Below, piece after piece: positions 33,185-42,789 of a DNA stretch of 64,000 nt. The position numbers were made by a program, and so were the translations under genes. The notes under the pieces were generated by a model that saw only the letters and a list, made by a program, of their open reading frames with translations, was not told the DNA's origin and ran no database searches. The stretch is from contig OZ023263.1 in the NCBI GenBank assembly GCA_964006375.1, positions 134,458,454-134,522,453 of the forward strand, given 5' to 3'. This stretch comes from Tillus elongatus. Its lineage: Eukaryota; Arthropoda; Insecta; Coleoptera; Cleridae. How positions within the stretch are numbered: position 1 is the first letter of the stretch; each line of letters opens with the position of its first letter.

Positions 33185-33619
33185 TTAGCAAAAACGTTTG
33201 CGATACATGTGCAGATAAGTGATATATTTGAAACAAAAGTACATCAACATGAATATGGTAAGACATGTGAGAAAGCCAGTGGCTATAAACACAAAGATAT
33301 ACTTTGAAGTGAACAGGTGGGCGTCAGTTAACACAAGAGTGGTCCAATCAGTTGTCTCGCCACGGCTGCCATTATCAAACAGAAACATAACTTTGCAATG
33401 TATCACATCAGAAGACAAGCTTTTGGCTGACATGTATGTTGCAAGCGGAACTAGGTCGTCGTTGTGTAGATATGTTGTTGTTGTAAGAGCTGACCATATC
33501 ATGCAGTCATCGGTGTCGAAACAAATTCGTACTTCTGTTACATTGGGTGGCCTATGAATATACAACACATTCTGACACAGTGCTGTTAGGACGATGAAAC
33601 TTGCTTTAAAAGGAACCAT
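33185..33619 (-). CDS. Predicted type I membrane protein (provirus A)
   Basis: 144 residues, intact. N-terminal signal peptide (VPFKASFIVLTALCQNVLYI), an ectodomain of about 80 residues with four Cys that could pair, one strong membrane segment (YIFVFIATGFLTCLTIFMLM, about 109-128) and a short basic tail (YITYLHMYRKRFC). No family recognised and no copy in provirus B. It is the first gene of a minus-strand accessory block that converges on the conserved gene before it. Layout recalls small virus-coded surface proteins; its role is unknown. Confidence 0.55.
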   Translation of the reverse strand: MVPFKASFIVLTALCQNVLYIHRPPNVTEVRICFDTDDCMIWSALTTTTYLHNDDLVPLATYMSAKSLSSDVIHCKVMFLFDNGSRGETTDWTTLVLTDAHLFTSKYIFVFIATGFLTCLTIFMLMYFCFKYITYLHMYRKRFC

Positions 33620-33640
33620 GGCGAATGTTATGGATGTCTG

Positions 33641-34432
33641 TCAATACTTATCTTGAGCGTAGTGCAAACACTCCAACATGTAATATTTAAATGCTGGTGT
33701 TACAGTGTCGAGTAAAGTTTTTATAGTTTGGATGGTCTGCGGTACATTAGCGTCCCACTTACCCAGATCGTTTAATATTTGCACTATGTTTTCCATAAAA
33801 CATGTGTAAGTCCATGCAAATTGTGATTCTTTCAGATAGTTCAGTCTTGCTTTAACCAACACCTCAAGTCTCAGCAACTGTTCTACACACTCTTCGTTCA
33901 AGAATAGATGCATAGATGTGAAACCGTTATCGATACACAGGGCTTTTTCACTTAGCACGTTTGAATAGGTTATGCGACAGTAATTAAGATGATGCACTAT
34001 AAAGCTATTAGGCTCGTCTTCACCTTTAAGATATTTCCTACACAACTCACGTATGTTATCTAGGAAATCGTAAAAATCCCACTCTTCTAAGGCCAAATAT
34101 TGGTTTTCTTCATTCAGCGATAACGGATTGACAAATTTCACAACATTTGTAAAGTCGTTTCTTGCACTGATGCCGGTAATCAATTTCAAGGATCGTCGAA
34201 CACTAAACGTGGTTTCCATCAACAGCCTATCGTCAACTTGATACTTGTTAAATAAGACTCGTCGCGTTTGGTGTTCTGTGAAATCGGGGCCATCGTTTTC
34301 ATCAACGGCGTAGTCGTTGCTGTTGACGTTGTCGTTGTTATCACTCTCCGACACAGACATATTCATGTTAATACAATCGCAAGACATGTTTACACAAACT
34401 CTTTTAAGTTTAGACTGAAGCTTGCTGACCAT
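33641..34432 (-). CDS. Unknown viral family gene, copy A2
   Basis: Start placed at ATG 34430-34432 (MVSKLQSK); about 263 residues, intact. An acidic Asn/Asp-rich N-terminal region (SESDNNDNVNSNDY) is followed by FSVRRSLKLITGI, FTNVVKFVN, ALEEWDFYDFLDNI, VHHLNYCRI, LFLNEECVEQLLRLEVLV and YLKESQF. The same series of blocks is present in 4292-5257 and 14605-15423, so A holds two paralogues and B one. This is the only intact member. Function unknown. Confidence 0.6.
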   Translation of the reverse strand: MVSKLQSKLKRVCVNMSCDCINMNMSVSESDNNDNVNSNDYAVDENDGPDFTEHQTRRVLFNKYQVDDRLLMETTFSVRRSLKLITGISARNDFTNVVKFVNPLSLNEENQYLALEEWDFYDFLDNIRELCRKYLKGEDEPNSFIVHHLNYCRITYSNVLSEKALCIDNGFTSMHLFLNEECVEQLLRLEVLVKARLNYLKESQFAWTYTCFMENIVQILNDLGKWDANVPQTIQTIKTLLDTVTPAFKYYMLECLHYAQDKY

Positions 34433-34540
34433 GTTAAGTAGGTTTCGTTGTTCCCCCACCACAAACTTCTGTTGTATGGTTCGGATTGGTTTACTGGTAA
34501 ATTTTACAAATCTATTGCGATCACTTTAGCATATTTTGTC

Positions 34541-35092
34541 CTACACTGCATGATCATCCAGATATTTCTGCCAGACTTTAACAAACTTTTCTATAGCAAC
34601 ACAATCTTTGTTCTCATATCTATTCCAATCAGCATTGGTTGGAAGACTGTCGAAATATTCGCTACAAATTGTATATAACATGTCGGTGGCGTCTGTGCGG
34701 TGAAGTTTTCGTATTAGAAAATTTATGGATTTGGCACGTTCAGCATCATCATTAAAATTATAACTGTGTTTTAATATATCGTTTAGGTGGTCTGTAAACT
34801 TGTGGATGTCATCACAGCTTGAAAACTCAAATTCTTTATTAAACCCTTCTCTCATCGTCTCTAGTGTTTCGTGTTTGAGTTCTTCCTCGGTTGGCGGTTC
34901 AATTTCTATGTTCGTTGTTTGGAGTGTAACCTCATCAGCATCATAATAACTTTTGTATTGATTTTTTGCTCCTGGATGGTATCGAATGAGCGCTATTCTT
35001 GTATCTTTAACACCAACTGTTTTAATTCAAATTCACAGTCTTCTTCAATCAATCTAATTTTCTGTCCTTACCACAAGAAACTGTTAAACGCC
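34541..35092 (-). pseudogene. Unknown accessory gene (provirus A)
   Basis: ATG at 35090-35092 (MAFNSFLW) is followed by an in-frame TAA after eight codons and at least one frameshift near 34985; the longest open piece is 34855-34541, and the frame upstream of it (IALIRYHPGAKNQYKSYYDADE) is open without ATG. The C-terminal part is helical and acidic (FTDHLNDILKHSYNF, IEKFVKVWQKYL). No motif recognised. Last gene before the gypsy LTR, transcribed toward 33641. Confidence 0.45.
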
Positions 35093-35156
35093 ATGGTTTA
35101 ACAACTAACTAAGAATACACCCAAACTTGCCCACTCATTTATACCTACAAACTAGC

Positions 35157-35231
35157 ATGTGTGCTGTCTGTTTGTGTGTGTGTGTGTGTGTACAAATACG
35201 TTTGTTGCGTTTTCTCCGGGTTCTGGATAAG
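35157..35231. repeat. (GT)n tract and junction with the gypsy LTR
   Basis: About eleven GT repeats at 35171-35192, then 40 bp of unassigned DNA up to the LTR. Bases 35227-35231 (ATAAG) would be the left target-site duplication; its partner is lost. Confidence 0.6.
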
Positions 35232-35990
35232 TGAGACTTTAAATTTTAACAAAACAACTTTATTTACTATCTAAATATGGATACAGTAAAAGTTCTAGAA
35301 TGTCTCTCTCACAAAACACTTAATTTACTGTCTAAATATGGATACAATAAGGGTCTAGAATGTCTCTCTCACAAAACACTTAGTTTATCTGGCCTTACAC
35401 TGGTTACTAATCTGCACACAAGTCACTATACTGAAACTACGGTCTCTACTTCACACTAGTTACTGCTTCTTCGAGTCACTTCAACATTATCTTACTGAAT
35501 TGAACTGGGCTGGCTTGCTTTCGCTTTTATATACTCGCCGTACCTTCCACCTTGTTTCTGGAGCGTTCCATTCCAGAACGTTCCAGGACCTCCTTTTACT
35601 AGAAGGTTCTGTGAATACAGATCGGTCCCGTGTGTATACAGGGGGATGTATATACAGGATGATCCAAATGTGGTCATCACTCCTATGTTACACAAGAGGT
35701 GTTTATCGAACTATAAGATCTCTCTGCGTATACAGGGTGTAAGGGTTCTCTGCGTATACAGGGTGTTCGGAATGCGCAGACCTCAGTTATCCGTTCCGAC
35801 GGGGTACAAGTTGGTAACTTAGTTATTTTTGGTCCTAGAGGGCTGAGACTTCGCCTGAGGGTCGCCCCAGGCACCCCAGGGGGGTGGGGAGGCGGTGTTG
35901 CCAGATTGTGCAAGAATTCCCAGCTGTTGTTGGGGAAATTTTGGAGATGTTGCAACACCGCACCTGCATCTATTGAAGTGCTTTGTAACA
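35232..35990 (-). repeat. 3' LTR of the gypsy element
   Basis: Read on the minus strand it begins TGTTACAAAGC just after a purine tract (AAGGAGGGGGGC at about 35991-36004) and ends GTCTCA, giving TG...CA and 759 bp. An AATAAA word lies near its end. Two 61-bp tandem units (from 35262 and 35323) are inside, as are several GTATACAGGG words at 35630-35765. Confidence 0.75.
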
Positions 35991-36002
35991 CTGCCCCCCT
36001 CC

Positions 36003-37105
36003 TTAAGACTGTTCGTCCCGAACCGTATTTTCCGGTCGCCAACTTGGGGGTTCGTTGCCTCGATAGGGACTCAGCCTCTCTATGTAAACAACTTTGGGTT
36101 TAGTTCTTGGAGACAGCTGGATTCTGTAGACTAGGTCGTTAATTTTCTTAGTCACCAAGTATGGCCCTCCCATGGTTTCTGAAGTTTGGGACTGAGGTCC
36201 TTTCTCCTTATTTGTTGGTACAGCCACACTGCATCTCCTTCCTTGAATGTATGGGGTGTTGCTCTGCGATCCAAGCGCATCTTCATCCGGTCACTGCTTA
36301 AGAGGAGCCTATCTCTGACAAATCTGTGTATAGTGCGCAGTTTTCCTTCTAGGTCGGCGACATACTCAGGTAACGTAGCTAGGTCCGCTATGTCCTCGTT
36401 CGGTGGTGGTCTCGTCATGTCGATTGGTAACCGCATCTCTCTGCCGGTCAACATCATGGATGGGGTGTAGCCGGTAGATTCATGCTGAGAGCTTCTGTAA
36501 GCTAGGAGGAACAGAGGTATCAGCTTGTCCCAGTTTCTCTGATTCTCATCGACAAACATAGCAAGATACTGGTTGATGGTCCTGTTATGCCGTTCTACCA
36601 TGCCGTCTGATTGAGGGTGGAGTGGTGTTGTTCGTGTTTTCTTTATGCCTAGCAAGTCCATTAGGCTCTTCCAGACTTCTGATTCGAAATTCCGGCCCTG
36701 GTCGGTGTGAATCTCCAAGGGTACGCCATGCCGCGATATAACATTTTCCAACAGGGCTTCTGCTACGGTCGTTGCCTCTTGGTTGGGGATCGGCGTAACT
36801 TCAGGCCATTTCGAGAAGTAGTCCATCGCCACCATTATATATCTGTTCCCAGACTCGGTGATTGGAAAAGGTCCCGCGATGTCTACGGCAACTCTCTCCC
36901 ATGGTGTACCTGAGATGTACTGCATCATTTTTCCTCTGGATCGGGTCTTTGGTCCTTTCTTTGAAGCACATTGGTCACACCTTTTGCACCATTCTTCCAC
37001 GCTTCTTCGGCAGTCTATCCAATAGAAGCGGTCTCTGACTGGCGAGAGTCCTGTTGACCCCAACGTGGCCTCCACTCCTACTATTGTGTAACTCCTGAAG
37101 AACAC
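36003..37105 (-). pseudogene. Gypsy integrase
   Basis: Zinc-finger end (CKRCDQC), catalytic core with first Asp in AVDIAGPFP, second in HTDQGRNF and Glu in MVERHNRTIN, giving DD35E. GPY/F-type module (GGPYLVTKKINDLVYRIQL) follows after a frameshift near 36165. Integrates retrotransposon cDNA; part of the pol polyprotein. Confidence 0.85.
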
Positions 37106-39550
37106 TGTCTATGCACTCACTTGGCACAACGGTCTGGTATATACAGTCTCTACCATCGGCAGTTTCCCATTTTCGAGTGATCAAGTCATTCTTTAGACAC
37201 AAGGAGTCCCATTGTAGCCAGTAGCCTTTAACCTCCGCCCCAAACCGGGACACATCTTGCCACTCAGGTCTTTTCCCCTTTTGTAGCCATTCTCTAATAT
37301 TTTTCAAGTCTGGATCTATCTTCTGTGCGTCTCTGATGTATTCAAGATTTACGTCTAGATCGGTGTTATTCTCCTGTTCTGTCACCAGTTGTTTGATCTG
37401 ATGAGTTACTTTGTCGATCTCCTTGTTCTCTTGTCGCTCGCAAAATTTACATTCATGCACTGAACATGGTCTTCTTGACAGGCTGTCTGCATTGGCGTGA
37501 CTTCTTCCTCTTCGATGTTCAATCCGGAAGTCGTAGCTCTGCAGTTTCTCTATCCATCGGGCTATCTGTCCTTCGGGATTTCTAAAGTTCAGAAGCCATT
37601 GCAGAGCAGAGTGTTCCGACCTCACGCGGAATGTTCTTCCGTACAGGAAGAAAATGGAAATGTTCGATGGATCTTACCACTGCCAGCAGTTCTTTCCGGG
37701 TTACACAGTAATTTCTTTCTGCTTTTCCGAACGTTTTGCTGAAGTAGCCTATCACAACTTCTTCTCCGGCTTGGAGCTGCGAGTACTGCCCCAATGCCAT
37801 ACTGGGAAGCATCGGTGTCCAGTATGTACAGTCCTTCGTCCCGAGGATACGCCAGTATAGGAGCAGTGAGAAGACGATGTTTGAGTTCTCTAAAAGACTC
37901 TTGGCAATCTGGTGGCCAGATGAACTCGGCCTTATTTTCAGTCAGGCTATGCAGAGGTTTCGCAATGCTGCTGAAGTACTTCACAAAGCGTCGGTAGTAG
38001 CTGCAAAGTCCCAGAAAACTTCTGACCTCGTGTTTGTTCTTACTGCCTTTATTTTATCTGGATCGGTTTCTATTCCCTCCTCAGAAACGGCATGTCCGAG
38101 GAAACTCACTTTCTTCTGGAAGAGAACGCATTTCTTGGGATTGAGTTGCAGATTGGCACCTCTCAGCCTGGAGAAGACTTGCTTCAGATTCGACAGGTGT
38201 TCATCGAAGGTCCTTCCAATCACCATGACATCGTCGAGATACACCAGGCATGTTTCCCATGTCAGTCCCCTCAGCACTAACTCCATTAGTCGTTTGAAGG
38301 TGGCAGGAGCATTACACAAGCCGAATGGCATGACCTTAAATTGGAACAACCCATTCCCGGTTGAAAAAGCAGTCTTCTCCTTATCGTCTTTATGGAGTTC
38401 TACTTGCCAATAGCCACTTTTCAGGTCTAATGTAGAGAACCACTTTGATCCGGCCAAAGTGTTCAAAGTGTCGTCGATCCGGGGCAGGGGATAACTGTCT
38501 TTCTTGGTGACATCATTCAGCTTCCTATAGTCCACGCAAAATCTCATAGTGCCGTCTTTCTTGGAGACCAAAACTACTAGGGACGACCAAGGGCTATTAG
38601 ACTCCTCGATCACACCATCTTTCAGCATTTCGTTAACCATCGCCTTGATTTCTGATTGTTTGGCAAAAGGCAGTCTTCTCGGCGGCTGTCTAATTGGTCT
38701 TGCGTAGCCAGTATTAATTCTGTGTTGCACTAGACTCGTACGACCTGTGATTTTATCTTGATCGAAAATATCGGCCTCCTCCAATATGAACTTGAGGGCC
38801 ATTTCCATCTCCATGTCTGGAAGTCTTCTGTCTAATGCAGTGGGTGTCGTGTTTTTGGACAACGTCACTCGGTCAATGGGTTCGCAAGTGGCGATAACTT
38901 CACCTCTCTTCAATGTGACCCTGTTAGTTTGTACGTTAGCCACTCTTATGGGTATTGTCCTCTTCGGGTCTACTAAGCATCGTGCGACGAGGGCACCATC
39001 ATGTCTATCTTTTAGGGGCTCCGCTATGAGAGCAGGCATACCATCAAGTTGCTTCTCTAGTCTGGCTCTGACAATCTTCTCACTGTTACCAGGAATCCGT
39101 GTATCCTCGTCGACAATAAGTCTCACTCTGAGATTAGCTTCGCCTGCTGTTGGAGATAAATACCACTCTTCGTTACCGACTTTCAAGATCTTATTCTGGA
39201 AGTCTACTGAAAGGACATCGAACTCTTCCATTAAATCCAGGCCCAGAATAAATTCGTCGACGATTTCTGCGACGACAGCCCTTACCTGTAGCTCAGTACT
39301 GCCCAGCCTAATGTAAACAGTGGCCTCTCCATGCACGGGTATCCTATCTCCTTTTGCCGTCTCCAACACAGGCTGTTTGTTGGTCGTGAGTGTCGACCTG
39401 TTTGGCAACATGTCTGGACGTACAACGGATCTAGTGGCACCAGTATCGATGGTGAAACTGCATTGTCTTCCGTCTATGCTGCCAGGTATAACGAGGCTCT
39501 CGTGGTAGCGTCGGATAGTGGAAACCTTGACTTTGGGGCCTTGGGACTCG
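36975..39550 (-). pseudogene. pol: Gypsy pol: protease, reverse transcriptase, RNase H
   Basis: The aspartic protease has its DTGA at about 39430-39440, in frame with the ATG-containing stretch from 39411. Reverse transcriptase follows with RPLP-type DSYPLPRIDDTL, LDLKSGYWQ, FGLCNAPATF and the YLDD catalytic box, then LGH. RNase H (LDTDASQYGIGA, VTRKELLAVV, RSEHSALQWL) lies in other frames (37984-37582 and 37625 onward), so frameshifts separate it. A spacer with CEFC-type zinc pairs leads to the integrase. Confidence 0.88.
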
Positions 39551-39569
39551 CACGCCAGCTGCCGCCCCC

Positions 39570-40430
39570 TTACACTGGCGTCAGGTCGTTTCCCTGACGC
39601 CGCTCACTGTTGGTATATTCTAGTCTTCTGCGAGCCACCTGTTGGGTTTGTGAGCACTGCCTACTTATGTGCCCTTTCCTACCACACTTGTAACATTCTA
39701 TGTCTGACCAATCTGCTTTCGTCCTACGTGCCCCAACCGGTACAGTGAGCTTGCTTATGGCTTCTTTTATGATTTTCATTTCTTGCCTTAGTTCCGCTGT
39801 CGTGTCTGCAAAGTCCTCTATCTCCTTCACTTCGCGCAGCCTGTTGCGGCGAGGTTGAGATGCATTCTTCGCTGCTTCAAATTCCAAGCCATAAATTACG
39901 AAGTCTGTAAGTGTTTTGAACCTTCCGAGCCTTAAAGCTTGTTGCATTTCATTGTCAAGTACCCCATCGATGAAGGTCTGGAGGGTGATCTGGTTGACAA
40001 ATTCTTCTGGGGCTTGGGGATATATATGCCAGTCGCACAAGTTTCTCCACTTCGGCACTAAATTCTTGCAGAGTCTCATTTGACTTCTGGACCCTTGTCT
40101 TTAGTTGTGTCTGGTAGACCTGGCTCATGTACTTGTTACCATATCTCAAATCTAGGGCCTGTATCACTGTAAGTAGTTTTGTTGTTTCGACTCTGGGATG
40201 TTCTGGAGGATTTCTAGGGCTTTACCTCGAAGCGAAAGAATTAGAGCAGTTGCTGCCTGTTGTTCGCTCCATCCATTACTGAGAGCTGCCGCCTCAAACT
40301 GCCTCCTGTACATGAGCCACGATGTTTCTCCGTCAAAAGTCGGCGGCTTTATCCATGAAGCTGCTGCACGGCTGGCATATCTTCTTGCGGACGATTTTGA
40401 ACTGGAGACAGTAGATAGGGAGACACCTGG
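39570..40430 (-). pseudogene. gag: Gypsy gag, truncated
   Basis: Capsid-like helical region (PPTFDGETSWLMYRRQFEAA, ALILSLRGKALEIL, QEFSAEVEKLVRLAY, LQTFIDGVLD) and one CCHC knuckle (CYKCGRKGHISRQC) near the end. A frameshift lies near 40030. The N-terminus ends at the R1 junction, so leader and 5' LTR are missing. Confidence 0.8.
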
Positions 40431-41018
40431 GACCACCCCCTCCACTTTTTTTCTGCGCATGTGCGATGACGTCATGCGCATGCGCTGTAAGGTGACAGTT
40501 GACACTTGACCTGTCAGCTGTCAACGTCAGGTGTCAGACCTGTCAGCTGTCAACGTCAGTTGTCAGATCTGACCTGTGTGACAGCTGTCAAATGTCACAT
40601 CTGTCACAAGCGTTCCAAGATGGCTGCCCTGTCATAGACAGCCGCAACCCGGGTCTCTATGGAACTGTCTTATGTCAGATGTTCCGTCTGACCTGTACAG
40701 AGAGATATCTACAAGTCAGGTTAGGTATTAACTGTCTTGTGATGACGTCACAAGCGTTCCAAGATGTCTGACCTGTGTCCATAGATATCTACAAGCCAGG
40801 TTAGGTCTCCATGTGTGTTTGTCGAATACCAGCTGTCTGATTGTTTATTAAGGTTATGTTTGTATTTGTTTATTAAGGTTATGTTATGATTACCAATCAT
40901 TTGATTGTTTATTAAGGTTATGTATTTGTTTATTAAGGTTATGTTCGTACACACACAGCTGTTTGTTGTTTATTGTGTTGGTAAGATGTGTTGTATTGAA
41001 GTTGTTAGGGTATTTCGT

Positions 41019-41037
41019 TTTTGGCGGGAAATTTGAA
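41019..41037 (+). promoter_or_regulatory. E2F-like plus CHR-like composite site (right R1)
   Basis: Identical to 2021-2039 although the DNA around it has diverged. Confidence 0.4.
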
Positions 41038-41062
41038 TTTATTCTAAAATTTGTGTCTGTTA

Positions 41063-41161
41063 TGTCCAGAGATCTGACTCTTCGAGCTAGGGAACATTCT
41101 ATTTGTAAATTGGTAGAGTGGGAGAATATTCCCTAGCTCGAGGGGAGAGGTCTGTTGGACA
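41063..41161. other. Long imperfect hairpin (right R1)
   Basis: Arms 41063-41100 and 41123-41161 pair around a ~22-nt loop (TCGAGCTAGGGAA core). Place and size match the left hairpin but the stem sequence differs. Confidence 0.6.
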
Positions 41162-41937
41162 CAATCATTCGGTTTAGCACACACATACATATATGAGGAA
41201 GATATATAGCGGGTAATTTGAAATATGATATTTGAAAGAAAAGCATTCGCCTGAAATTAGATTTGAATTAGATTTGAACCCCGACCATACAGCTTACTCA
41301 GATGGATACCCGTCGCTAAACCGATCATGCTATGCAGACACACGGTGAAAGTTTGTTCGCAGTGGTATATATAAAACAAAACCTGTTACATATGATAATT
41401 TAAAACGAGTTTATCAAGCTGATGAGTGTGTGTGTTTGGGCAGATGGTATCTCTCTATTACATTCCAATTTGAATATAATAGGAACTGTAATTTTAAAAA
41501 CAATTGTATATTTATAGTAAAAAGATATTTAAACACGTTCCAATTTACATATCTAATATCAAATTCTAAAAACAAAAACGTTTGAAGTAAACTATTAATA
41601 ACAAAACGTATTTACATGTAGATATGCTAATGAATTTGTTTAATGTGTAATAAAACTGAGACCGGGTTTTATGTAGGCTTGTTTGTTTATGTTAGTGTTT
41701 CCTATTAGAATGAATCTGAATTTATATAGGGAGTGATCAAAAAACTCAAGTAACAAAACTCGATTTAAAACATCAAAACCAAAAACTTTGATATACGAGG
41801 ATTGTTTGATAAGTATTGTTTGTATGCAAACATAAATAATATAAGAGTGTACTTACATACAGCAAGAGACGTCATACATGTTTCACTGCTTAACACCTAC
41901 TAAACAGGTGTATATGAATTTGGTCTTTTGGTTGAGC

Positions 41938-42445
41938 TTGTACATGTTGTTTGAAAGCATATAACACACACACACGTCATGACAGCTCGAAGTCTTTGCT
42001 TGGAGTGACAAGACAGAGGTATGTAATAATAGACAGACAGACATTCAGCTGTTTAACAACAGTTAGAGCATGTAACACAGGTAAAACTGAGGAAACAGAC
42101 AGACAGACAGTCAATAGATTGCCCCAACAAGTATCATATAGAACCTTGTTGAAGCTTGTACACTCTGTTTGAAAGGATATAACACACAGAACAGCTTAAT
42201 GTCTTTACTTAGACTGACTGACAGATGTATGTAATAACAGACATACAGACAGACAGACAGCAGTTTAACAACAGTTAGAGCGAGTAACACAAGTAAAACA
42301 TAGCAAAATAGCCAAGTGTCTCCTGTGTTGAGGAAACAGACAGACAAACAAACAATTGATTACCATTGTTAGAGCTTGTACACTCTGTTTGAAAGGATAT
42401 AACACACATACAGGACAGTTTGATGTCTTTGCCTAGGCAAACAGA
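41938..42445. repeat. Tandem array with GACA tracts, left part
   Basis: Units of about 210-230 bp: GAGCTTGTACAC, TTTGAAAGGATATAACACAC, a GATGTATGTAATAACAGACA start of (GACA)n, CAGTTTAACAACAGTTAGAGC, and AAGTGTCTCCTGTGTTGAGG. Two and a half units precede the foldback element. No gene. Confidence 0.85.
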
Positions 42446-42454
42446 TGTATGTAA
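42446..42454. repeat. Foldback TSD, left (TGTATGTAA)
   Basis: Nine bases repeated at 54831-54839; the uninterrupted site occurs in other units of the array as TGTATGTAATAACAG. Confidence 0.9.
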
Positions 42455-42789
42455 ACCGGCGTGAAGTTAGCAGCTAAATTCCAGCGGCTAAAATTTCCAG
42501 CGGCTAATTTCTAAAATTCACTAATTTATTAGAAATAATATTAATCTCGACCTTAAAAACTTCAGTTGCATGTTTGCCGCCTAAATGGCAAAAAAATCGA
42601 AAAAATAATAATAATAATTTCACCATATACAAAAGAAAACATAATTGAGGCCAAATATGACCAAAACGAAAATAAAGTGCCAAGGTATTATTGAGTTATA
42701 ATCAAAAGTTTTAAGTATATTTAGGTAGCAACCCTGTACTAACATTTCAAACGCTTGCTTGTCGTCCTATATGGTGAAATATGCACGCA

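Larger units (their letters stand above)
35232..40404 (-). mobile_element. Ty3/gypsy retrotransposon, 5'-truncated
   Basis: Minus-strand element with gag, protease, reverse transcriptase, RNase H and integrase in the gypsy order and one LTR at its 3' end. No second LTR is found beyond gag; at about 40404 the sequence turns into R1. Frameshifts occur near 36165, 37080, 37600 and 37985, so it cannot be active. Confidence 0.88.
40404..41905. repeat. R1 repeat module, right copy
   Basis: Second copy of 970-2955, same strand, shorter (no (AG)n or (TA)n tract, one instead of two copies of an inner segment). Landmarks keep their order: CRE at 40467, TGACAGCTGTCA at 40579, E2F/CHR-like site at 41019, hairpin at 41063-41161, and an AGCAAGAGACGTCAT end near 41865. 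Here it is followed by a tandem array instead of a PolB gene. Confidence 0.75.

Noticed and set aside
33219..33557. Plus-strand frame of 112 residues
   Set aside because: Antisense to the membrane-protein gene, which has signal peptide and membrane helix.
35232..35990. LTR as the end of provirus A
   Set aside because: It has TG...CA ends and a purine tract next to gypsy integrase, so it belongs to the retrotransposon; the right end of provirus A was not found.
36003..39748. Plus-strand open frames across the gypsy element
   Set aside because: Antisense shadows of the minus-strand gag-pol genes, which show all expected motifs.
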